The notes beneath the pieces are model-generated. The model saw only the letters and a program-made list of their open reading frames with translations. It made no database searches and was not told where the DNA came from. From contig JAAZMR010000023.1 of NCBI GenBank assembly GCA_012798695.1, positions 1 through 64,000 of the forward strand: a stretch of DNA of 64,000 nt, written 5' to 3'. A program made the translations under genes and the position numbers. Each line of letters starts with the position of its first letter. Position 1 is the first letter of the stretch. Of the stretch, positions 1 through 8,664 are shown piece after piece. This DNA comes from Bacillota bacterium (lineage in GTDB: Bacteria; Bacillota; Limnochordia; DTU087).

Positions 1-531
1 CGCAGTCTCTTGGTGAAGGCCGGTATGCGCAGCCCTGGTAACAATGATCCAGTTACGATGATGCTGACCCATCCTTTCGACATTGTTACCCTAGCTCGGA
101 AAGATGTGCCTCAGGAGGATTTTGAGTTCATCGTCTTCAACCAACACGGAAAGGCGATGGTAGATGAGTGGATGAATCTAGAGACACCGCAAGAAACCGT
201 ATCGAAAAAGACACAGTGGCATACGGTGCGGACTGGTGAGAGCCTATGGTCGATTGCACAGCGATATGGGGTCACTGTTGGGGGTCTCATGGCAGCGAAT
301 CCCAAGCTCGATCCCGACATTATCTGGATTGGACAGAAATTGAGGGTTCCCGGTGTTCGTATGCCTGCAGCCAACCAAACAACCACTTCAAAGCTTTATA
401 CGGTCCGGACAGGCGATAGTCTCTGGCGTATTTCCAAGGAACACAAGGTAACAGTGGAACAGCTGATGGAACTGAATAACCTCACCGGCTATGATCTCTG
501 GATCGGCCAAAAACTGATCATCCAACGCTAG
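1..531 (+). CDS. LysM-repeat protein, 5' end cut by window edge
   Basis: The reading frame is open from base 1. A TTG at 10 would give 173 residues, but no Shine-Dalgarno site is visible, so the true start is probably upstream. Two LysM peptidoglycan-binding domains lie at about residues 70-114 (core TGESLWSIAQRYGV, ending WIGQKLRVP) and 129-172 (core TGDSLWRISKEHKV, ending WIGQKLIIQR), counted from the TTG. The first 60 residues match no family I recognise. LysM proteins act at the cell wall or, in spore formers, the spore coat or cortex. No catalytic domain is visible in the part present. A terminator follows, so this is the last gene of its transcript. Confidence 0.8.
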   Translation, partial: RSLLVKAGMRSPGNNDPVTMMLTHPFDIVTLARKDVPQEDFEFIVFNQHGKAMVDEWMNLETPQETVSKKTQWHTVRTGESLWSIAQRYGVTVGGLMAANPKLDPDIIWIGQKLRVPGVRMPAANQTTTSKLYTVRTGDSLWRISKEHKVTVEQLMELNNLTGYDLWIGQKLIIQR

Positions 532-542
532 TTGCCAATTTG

Positions 543-580
543 GGGGAGTGTGGTTTCTGCAACCACCTCCCCTTTACTTT
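543..580 (+). terminator. Rho-independent terminator after the LysM gene
   Basis: GGGGAG plus GTGGTT (543-555) pairs with AACCAC plus CTCCCC (561-572), with one bulged T and a five-base loop. It is followed by TTTACTTT. It separates the LysM gene from the ABC pair. I see no convincing promoter in 581-749. Confidence 0.85.
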
Positions 581-749
581 CCACAAAGAGGTGGGTATGT
601 TAGAATATACACAGTTCCTTTATCCCTTTACCAAGAGACTTAGCTTTATGGTGGAAAGCCTGGCAGTGCTGGTCATACTATAGGGCAATACGGCAAGGGT
701 AAGTATGAGGGGGGGCAGGGAGGCCCATTAGGCGGCTGTCCGAGAGTCT

Positions 750-1913
750 ATGCGGGTAGAGCTGATGATTGCTCATCGCCACATTATCCGACGTTGGAAA
801 CAAAGCCTGCTTGTGTTGGCTAGCATTACTTTAGGTGTTGCCGCTGTCATTACCGTCTTATCGGTGACGAACGGGTTTCAAGCCGATCTGACTGAGAGAG
901 TCCTCGGTCTCACCTCACATCTCGTAGTGGTGCCTATGGCTGGGCCGGTGTTCGGGGATCCCGATCGAGTCATGCAAGAGATCGCACAGATTCCGGAAAT
1001 TGTGGGAGCGGCACCAGGCATTTTTACTCAGGGCTTGGTAAGCTTTAAGGGGTCTACTAAGAGTGTGCAGATCAGAGGGATCGTGCCAGAGGCGGAATCT
1101 TTGATCTCGCCGGCCCTGAGGACACTCACGGTTGGTGATATCACAGAATTTGCCCCCAATCAAGTACTCTTGGGTAAGGGCGTTGCCAGTTGGCTGGGCA
1201 CTACAATTGATGATTGGGTCTGGATTACTTTCCCTTCTCGTCAAACTGAGGCTTTTCAAGTCACAGCCGTATTTGACTCGGGTGTGGCTCAGTACGACAA
1301 TGGTTTCGCTTATCTTTGTTTGGAGGATGTGCAGAGACTGCTCAGCCTTTCTCAAGGAGTCGGAGAGATTCGGGTTCAATTATCGGATCCCTTTCGTGCT
1401 GAAGCGGTGGCTGAGGATTTGCGGGATACGGACTCGAATATCGGTACTATCACCTGGAGAGAGCTGAACAGAAATCTGTTTGATGCTTTGCTCTTGGAAA
1501 AACGAGTGTTTGCCTTAGTGCTTTCATTGATGCTGATCGTGGCCGGATTTGGGATAGCTAATGTGCTTGGAATGCACGTCTGGCAGCGTCAAAGAGATAT
1601 CGCCATCCTCTCAACCATGGGCCTGTGTTTGCGAAAGATTAGATATGCCTTCATTTTGCAGGGAGTGTTTCTGGGAATAATCGGTGCATTGGCCGGTTGT
1701 GCCCTAGGCATATTACTCTCATGGTCCATCGATGTCTTCGGTTTGCCTTTGCCACAAGACCTTTACCCCGTTGATGCAGTGCCCGTACAGATCAGGTTAA
1801 TGGACATCCTACTTGCTTTTCTAGGTGGTGTCACAGTGAGTGCGCTGGCCAGCTATTTCCCCGCCAGGCGCATTAGTGCCAGCATGCCGGCGGAGGTGTT
1901 GCGCCATGGCTAG
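750..1913 (+). CDS. FtsX/LolC-type ABC transporter permease
   Basis: This 387-residue membrane protein has the MacB/LolC/FtsX layout: one N-terminal transmembrane helix (about residues 18-40), a large extracytoplasmic domain (about 45-260) and three C-terminal helices (about 263-285, 305-330, 350-372). The start (GVAAVITVLSVTNGFQADL) resembles LolC/LolE, which release lipoproteins from the inner membrane in diderms. The related MacB group exports peptides or acts on the envelope. It overlaps the downstream ATPase gene by 8 bases, so the two form one transporter. The ATG at 750 has only a weak ribosome site; an in-frame ATG at 765 is an alternative. Family is secure, substrate unknown. Confidence 0.85.
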   Translation: MRVELMIAHRHIIRRWKQSLLVLASITLGVAAVITVLSVTNGFQADLTERVLGLTSHLVVVPMAGPVFGDPDRVMQEIAQIPEIVGAAPGIFTQGLVSFKGSTKSVQIRGIVPEAESLISPALRTLTVGDITEFAPNQVLLGKGVASWLGTTIDDWVWITFPSRQTEAFQVTAVFDSGVAQYDNGFAYLCLEDVQRLLSLSQGVGEIRVQLSDPFRAEAVAEDLRDTDSNIGTITWRELNRNLFDALLLEKRVFALVLSLMLIVAGFGIANVLGMHVWQRQRDIAILSTMGLCLRKIRYAFILQGVFLGIIGALAGCALGILLSWSIDVFGLPLPQDLYPVDAVPVQIRLMDILLAFLGGVTVSALASYFPARRISASMPAEVLRHG

Positions 1914-2751
1914 AGCAGAAGGAAGGGAGGATTTACGGGGTCTATCTCCCCTCATAGAGCTTCAGGGTGTGTATAAGCAATATCCCAACGAAAAGCGTCT
2001 CGCCCTAGCTGACATCAACCTAGCTGTTTACCCAGGGGAATTTGTGACGATCTTGGGGCCATCGGGAGCAGGGAAGACCACCCTATTGCACATGCTGGGA
2101 CTTTTGGATCGGCCGTCTGCAGGTCAGGTCCTAGCTATGGGGGTATCGGCCAATCGCCTGCGGGAGGAAGAACGAGCTGAGCTGCGCAATGGCTTTTTGG
2201 GTTTTATCTTTCAGTTTCATTTTCTCTTGCCAGACTTGACTGTATGGGAGAATATCTGGTTGCCGCTCTTGATCACCAAACAGAGGGGGAGTATGGCCTC
2301 TCTTCTTGGTACAGACTCTGATGGTGATCGATCTATTCAGGCTGGGCTCAAGACGAGGCCAAAAAGCCAATCGAATTATCGAGTCAAACGTGATTTGTTT
2401 ACTGATCGGGTAGAGCAGATGCTGGCTGCAGTGGGGCTTCAGGAAAAGGCGGATAGCCTTCCGGAGGAGCTATCCGGTGGCGAAAAACAACGTGTAGCAG
2501 TGGCCAGAGCTTTGGTCACTGACCCTGCTTTAGTGCTGGCTGATGAGCCTACAGGCAATTTGGATACTGCCAATGCCAGAATCGTTTGGGACCTTTTGGC
2601 CAAGACCAATTCTAAGCGGGGCACCGCCATTGTGGCGATCACTCATAGTGAGGAGTTGGCCAAACGAGCCCAACGAATCCTACATATTGTTGATGGCAAA
2701 CTAGTAAGTGAAGAACACTTACCTACACAGTCATTCCAATGCGATGGATAG
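1906..2751 (+). CDS. LolD/MacB-type ABC transporter ATP-binding protein
   Basis: The ATG at 1906 follows GGAGGTG and overlaps the permease stop, which fixes the start at 281 residues. All ABC motifs are present: Walker A GPSGAGKTT, a Q-loop region FQFHFLLPDLTVWENI, signature LSGGEKQR, Walker B LVLADEPTGNLD and the H-loop ITHSEE. It should power the FtsX-like permease encoded just before it. Between the Q-loop and the signature there is an insertion of about 40 polar residues (roughly TKQRG through YRVKRD) that ordinary LolD proteins of about 225-235 residues lack. Its last 29 bases overlap the 3' end of the convergent UxaA-like gene. Confidence 0.9.
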   Translation: MARAEGREDLRGLSPLIELQGVYKQYPNEKRLALADINLAVYPGEFVTILGPSGAGKTTLLHMLGLLDRPSAGQVLAMGVSANRLREEERAELRNGFLGFIFQFHFLLPDLTVWENIWLPLLITKQRGSMASLLGTDSDGDRSIQAGLKTRPKSQSNYRVKRDLFTDRVEQMLAAVGLQEKADSLPEELSGGEKQRVAVARALVTDPALVLADEPTGNLDTANARIVWDLLAKTNSKRGTAIVAITHSEELAKRAQRILHIVDGKLVSEEHLPTQSFQCDG

Positions 2752-3883
2752 CCAACTCTCGGTTGCCGTGTGCCTCGGCCTTTACCATCCTGCCACTGGC
2801 GACTTCCTCCAGGAATCTATAGAGTCTGCTCCCAGCCTCTTCGATGGTTTCTATGCCAGTGATAATACCACTGACATCTACATCCATATTGGTTGCCATC
2901 GTACGGGCGGTCAGGCTGTTGCCGGTTACTTTGATCACTGGTGCCAAGGGATTACCGGTGGGGGTACCTCTTCCAGTAGTAAACAACACAATCTGGGCAC
3001 CACCCGCCACCATACCTGTGACAGACTCGACGTCATTGCCCGGAGTGTCCATGACAACTAGTCCTGGCCCTATAACTATGTCTGCATAGTCAACTACTTC
3101 CGTGAGTGGTGTAGTTCCACCCTTTACCACACAGCCAAGGGATTTCTCCTCAATGGTGGTAAGCCCTCCAGAGATATTTCCCGGTGAAGGGTTAGCTCCA
3201 CGCATATCAAAGCCGGTGGCTTGCACTCTAGCCTCATAGCGTTCTACAATCTCTACCAGGCGCTGAGCTACATCAGGGGAAATGGCCCTGCGAGCCAGGA
3301 TATGCTCAGCTCCAATCAGCTCTGTTGTTTCAGAGAGAATGGCTGTTCCCCCGGCAAGGACCAGGCGATCAGCGACATTGCCGAGAGTGGGATTAGAAGC
3401 TAAACCCGAAGTAAAATCCGAACCACCACATTCGAGGCCGACTACTAGCTCAGCCATTTGACAAGGCTCTCTTTTGCAGCTGGAAAGCTCTAGAGCTAGT
3501 TGGTTGGCTGCACGGCAGGCCTCGTCTATGGCTGAAGTCGTTCCACCTGCGGCCATGATATTTACTGTCTCCACCGGCTTTCCAGCTCTCGCCACATGAT
3601 GGCCAATGGTGAGCAGGTCTTCAGACTCATTTCCCATAAAGACGATTAGGCAAGCACCGATATTGGGATTAAGGCCCATTCCTATCAGTGCATGTATAGT
3701 TTGGGCTAGATCAGCACCGTATTGGCCTACACCGAGTTGGTGCATGATGGGTACGGCTTGAGGGACTGCCGCACTTGTGGCGGCGACTACTCTATTGGCA
3801 TAGATGCTGCACGAAAAAATGGCTAGATGATTGCGTACTCCTACTTTTCCATCGGGGCGTCGGTATCCTAAGAAGTGATTCAT
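2723..3883 (-). CDS. UxaA-family dehydratase large subunit, motif-complete copy
   Basis: This 386-residue protein belongs to the altronate/galactarate dehydratase (UxaA/GarD) C-terminal family, which also includes the sulfolactate lyase subunit SuyB. The family removes water (or sulfite) from sugar acids or related hydroxy acids. Conserved stretches are present: the start YRRPDGKVGVRNHLAI, a central LECGGSDFTSGLASNPTLG with the CGGSD motif, FTTGRGTPTGNPLAPVIKVTGN and the C-terminal AIHRIGMTV. It is the last gene of a three-gene minus-strand operon, 12 bases after the paralogue. The CGGSD motif makes this the likely catalytic copy. Substrate cannot be read from sequence. Confidence 0.85.
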   Translation of the reverse strand: MNHFLGYRRPDGKVGVRNHLAIFSCSIYANRVVAATSAAVPQAVPIMHQLGVGQYGADLAQTIHALIGMGLNPNIGACLIVFMGNESEDLLTIGHHVARAGKPVETVNIMAAGGTTSAIDEACRAANQLALELSSCKREPCQMAELVVGLECGGSDFTSGLASNPTLGNVADRLVLAGGTAILSETTELIGAEHILARRAISPDVAQRLVEIVERYEARVQATGFDMRGANPSPGNISGGLTTIEEKSLGCVVKGGTTPLTEVVDYADIVIGPGLVVMDTPGNDVESVTGMVAGGAQIVLFTTGRGTPTGNPLAPVIKVTGNSLTARTMATNMDVDVSGIITGIETIEEAGSRLYRFLEEVASGRMVKAEAHGNRELAIHRIGMTV

Positions 3884-3895
3884 ACAAAACCCTCC

Positions 3896-5062
3896 TCATA
3901 CGGTAGGTCCAATTCGGTTGATCGCGAAATCCCGATAACCAAGGCGTTCTGTCTGGGTTTCCTCGCCGCCGGCTACTTGGAGCGCTAGGTCCCTAAGATG
4001 TAGGGCGGCAGCATCTAGCGACAAGCCACCAGATAGTAGGGGAGTCAGATCGAGATCAGTATGCTCCTTCAGTGAAGATAAGACTGCGGGATTCGCTGAA
4101 ATGCTGATCACCGGTGCTATTGGTGAACCGATCAATGCCCCACTACCGGTAGTTAGCAGAATTAGCTGAGCACCCCCGGCCACCATTCCAGTAAGTGATT
4201 CAGCAGGGTTGGTCGGCGTATCCATCAAGGTGAGTCCTTTCCTCTGAGGCGCTTGCCCGTAGGTCAATACCTCCTGTATCGGTCCGGCACCCGCCTTGGC
4301 TAGCGAACCGCAAGCTGTGGAGCGGGCGGGTAACCCCGGGTTATCGGTTGTGGGCAAGTGCCATATGCGTCTATCTCCGTGCATAAGTCTTTCCTTCCAT
4401 TCCTCCAAGAGCCGGTTGATTTGCTCGGCTAACCACGGGTTTTCTGCCATTGCCCGCAGCTCTTCTGCTGCAGCAAGCAGTTCGGGTATTTCTGCAAACA
4501 TCACTCTTGCTTGCCTGGTGACAAGCATGTCGCAAACCTTACCTACTACTGGATTAGCCCATGTGATCACAGTATCATCGGGATCAGCACAGTGGATGCC
4601 AATGGTAATCTGAGCAAGAGAACAGGGTTCTCGCCTAGCTTGGGTGAGTTTCTGGGCGAGTTGATGGGTCAGGTGCGCTCCTGCGCGCAGGGCCTGGTCA
4701 GAACCACCGAGGTCTTGTATCTTGAGCATCTCTACTGGCTTGCCTAAAGCCGCGATACTTTCTGCCACACCTTCGGCGGCGACTGTCTCACAACCTAGAC
4801 CAATGACAATGACACCTCCGACATTGGCATTGGCACCCATCCCTCTTAAGACACGCGCAGTCTGCCTGGCATCATCACCCATCTGGCTGCATCCAAAGGG
4901 ATGCTGGAGGGCGACAGCCCCTGGAACCGCTTGGCTAATCAACTGGGCCACGCGATTAGCACAGACTACGGTTGGCAATATCAAAAGATGATTGCGTATA
5001 CCGGCTGAGTCCGCAGTACGTGGATAGCCCCAGAATTCCATGTTCGTATTCACAGTATCCAC
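3896..5062 (-). CDS. UxaA-family large-subunit paralogue with degenerate motifs
   Basis: This 388-residue protein is clearly homologous to the next gene in the operon over its full length, with the same start (GYPRTADSAGIRNHLLILP) and end (FAINRIGPTV). The central CGGSD motif is replaced by HCADPDDTVITWANP, and the TTGRGTPTG segment by TTGSGALIG. It may therefore be a non-catalytic partner or use a different substrate. The GTG at 5062 directly abuts the stop of the SAF-domain gene. An internal GTG at 5053 and ATG at 5041 are other possible starts. The pairing of two large subunits with one small subunit suggests a heteromeric enzyme (inference). Confidence 0.8.
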   Translation of the reverse strand: MDTVNTNMEFWGYPRTADSAGIRNHLLILPTVVCANRVAQLISQAVPGAVALQHPFGCSQMGDDARQTARVLRGMGANANVGGVIVIGLGCETVAAEGVAESIAALGKPVEMLKIQDLGGSDQALRAGAHLTHQLAQKLTQARREPCSLAQITIGIHCADPDDTVITWANPVVGKVCDMLVTRQARVMFAEIPELLAAAEELRAMAENPWLAEQINRLLEEWKERLMHGDRRIWHLPTTDNPGLPARSTACGSLAKAGAGPIQEVLTYGQAPQRKGLTLMDTPTNPAESLTGMVAGGAQLILLTTGSGALIGSPIAPVISISANPAVLSSLKEHTDLDLTPLLSGGLSLDAAALHLRDLALQVAGGEETQTERLGYRDFAINRIGPTV

Positions 5063-5362
5063 CTACTTTCTCTGTGCTCGAGTACTGGTCACATTATGGA
5101 TATGGACATGGAATCCCGGTCCAATCGATGCTAGGGCAACCCCTATCTGCTCTCCATACTTGACGATCGGGCTACCGCTTTCGATGGGTTCGATAGCGAC
5201 CTTATGCCCCCTAGGTACTAATTCTCTAACTACGAGTATGGTCTCGAGATTCCCTAGGGTAATGGTGAGTCTACTCCCTTCCTTTAAGTCGATCAATGCA
5301 GTCGCTACATTGTCCACAGGGTGAACGATGATGATTTGCTGCTGTCCCGGCGAATGAATCAT
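5063..5362 (-). CDS. SAF-domain dehydratase small subunit (UxaA N-terminal / SuyA-like)
   Basis: This 99-residue protein matches the small SAF domain found at the N-terminus of UxaA/GarD, or as a separate subunit (SuyA) of sulfolactate lyase. Visible traits are HPVDNVATALIDL near the start and the ending VALASIGPGFHVHIHNV, the usual 'vhvHN' close of these domains. It is the first gene of the minus-strand operon and its stop codon touches the start of the next gene. Split SAF and large subunits are typical of the SuyAB and some altronate dehydratase types. Confidence 0.85.
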   Translation of the reverse strand: MIHSPGQQQIIIVHPVDNVATALIDLKEGSRLTITLGNLETILVVRELVPRGHKVAIEPIESGSPIVKYGEQIGVALASIGPGFHVHIHNVTSTRAQRK

Positions 5363-5432
5363 ATGGCCTCGGCCTCCTCATGCTCCACAAGCTTCCGGTT
5401 ATCCATACGAATGGCATTATTGTAAACTTTGC

Positions 5433-5444
5433 GGTCTGCAGACC
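5433..5444 (-). promoter_or_regulatory. Palindromic operator candidate in the uxa-like operon promoter
   Basis: GGTCTGCAGACC is a perfect 12-bp palindrome. Read on the minus strand, its left end lies within TTGGTC, which is followed 16 bases later by TACAAT, a plausible -35/-10 pair for the SAF/UxaA operon. GntR-type regulators of sugar-acid genes often bind such dyads (family knowledge). The binding protein is not in the window. The rest of 5363-5588 shows no other clear element. Confidence 0.4.
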
Positions 5445-5588
5445 AACTCCTGCCTCCAATGATCTGGCTCAAAAAAAGGGAATCACCCGGCAAGAGCGAT
5501 CGATCTACCAGTTTAGGAAGGAATACCGGGTGCTTCTTACGAATGATCCTGTTATGCCATACCTTTCAAATTCTTGTGGTGATATTCT

Positions 5589-6203
5589 ATGGATGAATAC
5601 CTAACTAGGCTGCGAGGTGCAGCTGATCTGGATGCTTTGGCGGACATTGTCCAGACTTGCCGTCGCTGCTCATTGCGCGATGGGTGTCAGCATGTGGTCT
5701 TTGGGGAAGGTAACCCAAAAGCGCAGCTGGTCATATGTGGAGAAGGGCCAGGTGCAGAAGAAGATCGATTAGGCAGACCCTTTGTGGGTCGGGCGGGGCA
5801 GCTGCTAGATCAGATCTTGGCAGCTTGTGGGTTTGAGCGTTCCCAGCATACGTTCATACTCAATGTGGTGAAATGTCGACCGCCTGGGAATCGCACCCCT
5901 GCACATGAGGAAATTCGCATTTGTCTGCCCAATTTGCGGATGCAGGTACACATGCTTCAGCCCAAGATTATGATCTTGATGGGGAATTGTGCTGCCCAAA
6001 ACATTCTCCAGACAGATTTAGGAATCAGCCAGCTGAGGGGGCAATGGGTACAAAAGGGGAATATGTGGTTCATGCCAACCTACCATCCCGCAGCACTATT
6101 TCACCGCCCTCAACTCAAGAAACCGGTTTGGGATGACTTTCAGCAAGTGGTGGACAAATACCGCGCACTCATTAACCCCGATCACCGGGCTCCACACTGC
6201 TAA
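5589..6203 (+). CDS. Uracil-DNA glycosylase, family 4 (iron-sulfur)
   Basis: This 204-residue protein removes uracil from DNA at the start of base-excision repair. Family 4 traits are visible: four probable [4Fe-4S] ligands (C24 and C27 in TCRRC, C96 in [11 protein letters not shown]112 in IRICLPN), motif [10 protein letters not shown] at 51-59 (usually GEAPG), and motif [11 protein letters not shown] near residue 165. Length fits the family (about 200). The start has only a weak GGTGA upstream. It stands alone, divergent from the SAF/UxaA operon. Confidence 0.92.
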   Translation: MDEYLTRLRGAADLDALADIVQTCRRCSLRDGCQHVVFGEGNPKAQLVICGEGPGAEEDRLGRPFVGRAGQLLDQILAACGFERSQHTFILNVVKCRPPGNRTPAHEEIRICLPNLRMQVHMLQPKIMILMGNCAAQNILQTDLGISQLRGQWVQKGNMWFMPTYHPAALFHRPQLKKPVWDDFQQVVDKYRALINPDHRAPHC

Positions 6204-6425
6204 GATTTGTCTTCAGCACATAATTATGTGATTGTTCAGTTAAAGTGGTAATCCAGTCTGAGAGTGGGAAAGACTAAGGGAAAAAGTCGTTAACCAAAGG
6301 CAGGAAAAACTCTTTTCTTCGCCGAACCCTATCAAAGTCTGCTTTCATGCCCGACAGTAGTCGTATGCAGCCAATTCTTGGATTCGGATGTTTGGCAGAA
6401 TGTTTGTCTGAGGAGGAGATGACTG

Positions 6426-8498
6426 TTGAAGCAGTATGCCACTGATAAGCTGCGTAATGTCGCACTTGTCGCCCATGGTGGCGCAGGTAAGACTAGCCTG
6501 GCCGAAGCTCTGCTTTTTCGCTCGGGAGCGACCAAGCGACTAGGGAGTGTCGATGAAGGCACCACCATTCTTGATTATGATTCAGAGGAGGTAAAACGTA
6601 AGATTTCTATTGCCACCTCTGTTGCACCGGCTGAATGGAAAAACCATAGAATCAATCTTCTGGATACGCCCGGGTATTTTGATTTTGCTGGTGAAGTGAT
6701 TGGCTCCCTGCGAGTAGCTGATGGGGTAGTGGTTGTGGTGTGTGCTACTAATGGGGTAGAAGTGGGTACCGAGAAGGGCTGGGCGTATGCCGATGATTAC
6801 GAGTTGCCTCGCTTGGTATTTGTCAATAAACTAGAGCGAGAGAACGCCGATTTCTTCAAGGTTCTAAGTGAACTGCAGGAGATGTACGGTAGCCAGGTCA
6901 TACCCATTCAGTTGCCTATCGGCCAGGCGGAGGATTTCAAAGGAATTGTCGATTTAGTTAAAATGAAGGCACTGCTCTATACTGATGGCAAAGTGGAGGA
7001 AACAGATATTCCCGCCGAATTGCAGTCAGATGTGGAGACTTACCGTGAAGCTTTGGTGGAAGCAGTTGCCGTCACCGATGATGAATTGGCGATGAAATAT
7101 CTAGAGGGTGAAGTCCTTGAACAGGACGAGTTAGAAGAAGCCTTAGGTAAAGGCACCAAAGCCCGTCAGATCATTCCAGTATTGTGCGGTTCTGCTTCAG
7201 CAGTAGCCGGTGTCGATACTCTCATGGACTACTGTGTACAGTGCTTACCTGCACCCAATGAGATTGGTACGGTTAAGGGAGTTGAGCCGGAATCCGGTGA
7301 AGAGATTGTCCTGGATCAGTCGGCTGAAGAGAGTCTTTCAGCTCTAGTATATAAGACGATGGCTGACCCATATGTGGGACGCCTCACCCTATTTCGCGTG
7401 TATTCGGGTGTCCTGAAATCAGATTCACAAGTCTATAACTCAACCAGGCAGCTAGACGAACGCATCGGTCAGGTTTTTCTGATTAAGGGCAAGGAACAGA
7501 TTCCGGTTGATTCAGTAGTAGCCGGTGACCTGGCGGCGGTCGCCAAACTGCAAGGGACAACAACGGGGGATACCCTTTGTGCCAAGAATAGAGTGATCAA
7601 GCTGCCACCAGTGGAGTTCCCCAAACCTAGCCTGACAATGGCAATACAACCGAAGACCAAAGGCGATGAGGAGAAGATCGCCAGCGGCCTGAACCGGTTA
7701 CTAGAGGAAGACCCAACCTTTACTGTGGAAAGGGTGACAGAGACCGGACAGACGGTGGTCGCCGGTATGGGTGATATGCACCTAGAAATAGTTGCTAGCC
7801 GCCTAGCCAGTAAGTTTGGAGTCGAGGTAGAGCTAACTGTACCGAAGGTACCATATAAAGAGACGATTAAGGGCAAGGCCGAGTTGGAAGGCAAGCATAA
7901 GAAACAAAGTGGAGGCCGGGGCCAATATGGTCACGTCTTTATTCGCATGGAACCTTTGCCTGCCGGCAGCGGTTTTGAGTTTGTTGATGACATTTTCGGA
8001 GGCGCTGTTCCTCGCCAGTATATTCCAGCTGTAGAGAAGGGCATTGTCGAGACTCTGGATGAGGGAGTACTGGCAGGGTATCCAGTAGTAGATGTCAAGG
8101 TCACACTTTATGATGGTTCCTACCACAGTGTGGACTCATCTGAAATGGCTTTCAAGATCGCTGCTTCTATGGCTTTCAAGAAGGGTTTCATGGATGCACA
8201 ACCTATCCTCCTGGAACCGATCATGAATATTGAAGTCACTGTTCCGGATGCATATATGGGAGATATTATCGGAGATTTGAACAAGAAACGAGGTCGGATT
8301 TTGGGTATGGAACCGACGAATGGCTTACAGATTATCCGAGCACAGGTGCCTCAAGCAGAGCTGTTCCGGTATGCCACTGATTTGCGTTCCATCACCCAAG
8401 GGAGAGGTTCATTTACAATGACCTTTGACCACTATGAAGAAGTCCCCAGCAATATAGCGGAACAGGTCATTGCAGAATCGCAGGAGGAGACAGCTTAA
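6426..8498 (+). CDS. Elongation factor G-like GTPase (EF-G paralogue group)
   Basis: This 690-residue translational GTPase has the EF-G domain order: G domain, OB-like domain II (about 290-380), domains III-V ending in an EF-G C domain. G1 is AHGGAGKTS rather than the AHIDAGKTT of canonical EF-G, which places it in the EF-G-like group rather than FusA itself. G3 is DTPGYFDF and G5 lies at CGSAS. The guanine-specificity motif G4 reads NKLE, where NKMD is usual. The TTG start at 6426 is supported by GAGGAGGAG about 7 bases upstream; the nearby ATG at 6419 opens only a 9-codon frame. It is a single-gene transcript closed by a terminator. Paralogues of this group are poorly characterised. Confidence 0.9.
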   Translation: MKQYATDKLRNVALVAHGGAGKTSLAEALLFRSGATKRLGSVDEGTTILDYDSEEVKRKISIATSVAPAEWKNHRINLLDTPGYFDFAGEVIGSLRVADGVVVVVCATNGVEVGTEKGWAYADDYELPRLVFVNKLERENADFFKVLSELQEMYGSQVIPIQLPIGQAEDFKGIVDLVKMKALLYTDGKVEETDIPAELQSDVETYREALVEAVAVTDDELAMKYLEGEVLEQDELEEALGKGTKARQIIPVLCGSASAVAGVDTLMDYCVQCLPAPNEIGTVKGVEPESGEEIVLDQSAEESLSALVYKTMADPYVGRLTLFRVYSGVLKSDSQVYNSTRQLDERIGQVFLIKGKEQIPVDSVVAGDLAAVAKLQGTTTGDTLCAKNRVIKLPPVEFPKPSLTMAIQPKTKGDEEKIASGLNRLLEEDPTFTVERVTETGQTVVAGMGDMHLEIVASRLASKFGVEVELTVPKVPYKETIKGKAELEGKHKKQSGGRGQYGHVFIRMEPLPAGSGFEFVDDIFGGAVPRQYIPAVEKGIVETLDEGVLAGYPVVDVKVTLYDGSYHSVDSSEMAFKIAASMAFKKGFMDAQPILLEPIMNIEVTVPDAYMGDIIGDLNKKRGRILGMEPTNGLQIIRAQVPQAELFRYATDLRSITQGRGSFTMTFDHYEEVPSNIAEQVIAESQEETA

Positions 8499-8534
8499 CT
8501 AGCAGTAGTTACCCGCTAGATCTCAAGCCGATCA

Positions 8535-8577
8535 ACACCTCTTCTCGGAAACAAACGAGAAGGGGTGTTTGCTTTTC
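8535..8577 (+). terminator. Terminator of the EF-G-like gene
   Basis: ACACCTCTTCTCG (8535-8547) pairs with CGAGAAGGGGTGT (8556-8568) with one G·T pair and an 8-base loop, followed by TTGCTTTT. Confidence 0.9.
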
Positions 8578-8664
8578 GGGAGTATGACATACCTTGTGAA
8601 TTCCTAGCATAGACATGTTATGGGTTAGAGTCGCTAACCACGATCTCCTTAGGGAGGGAGCGGG

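Noticed and set aside
2708..3061. A 117-codon plus-strand frame opposite the UxaA-like gene
   Set aside because: Antisense shadow of a conserved coding region; the minus-strand protein has full family motifs.
6217..6230. Perfect palindrome CACATAATTATGTG after the uracil-DNA glycosylase gene
   Set aside because: A+T-rich and without a T run or an adjacent promoter, so neither terminator nor operator can be supported.
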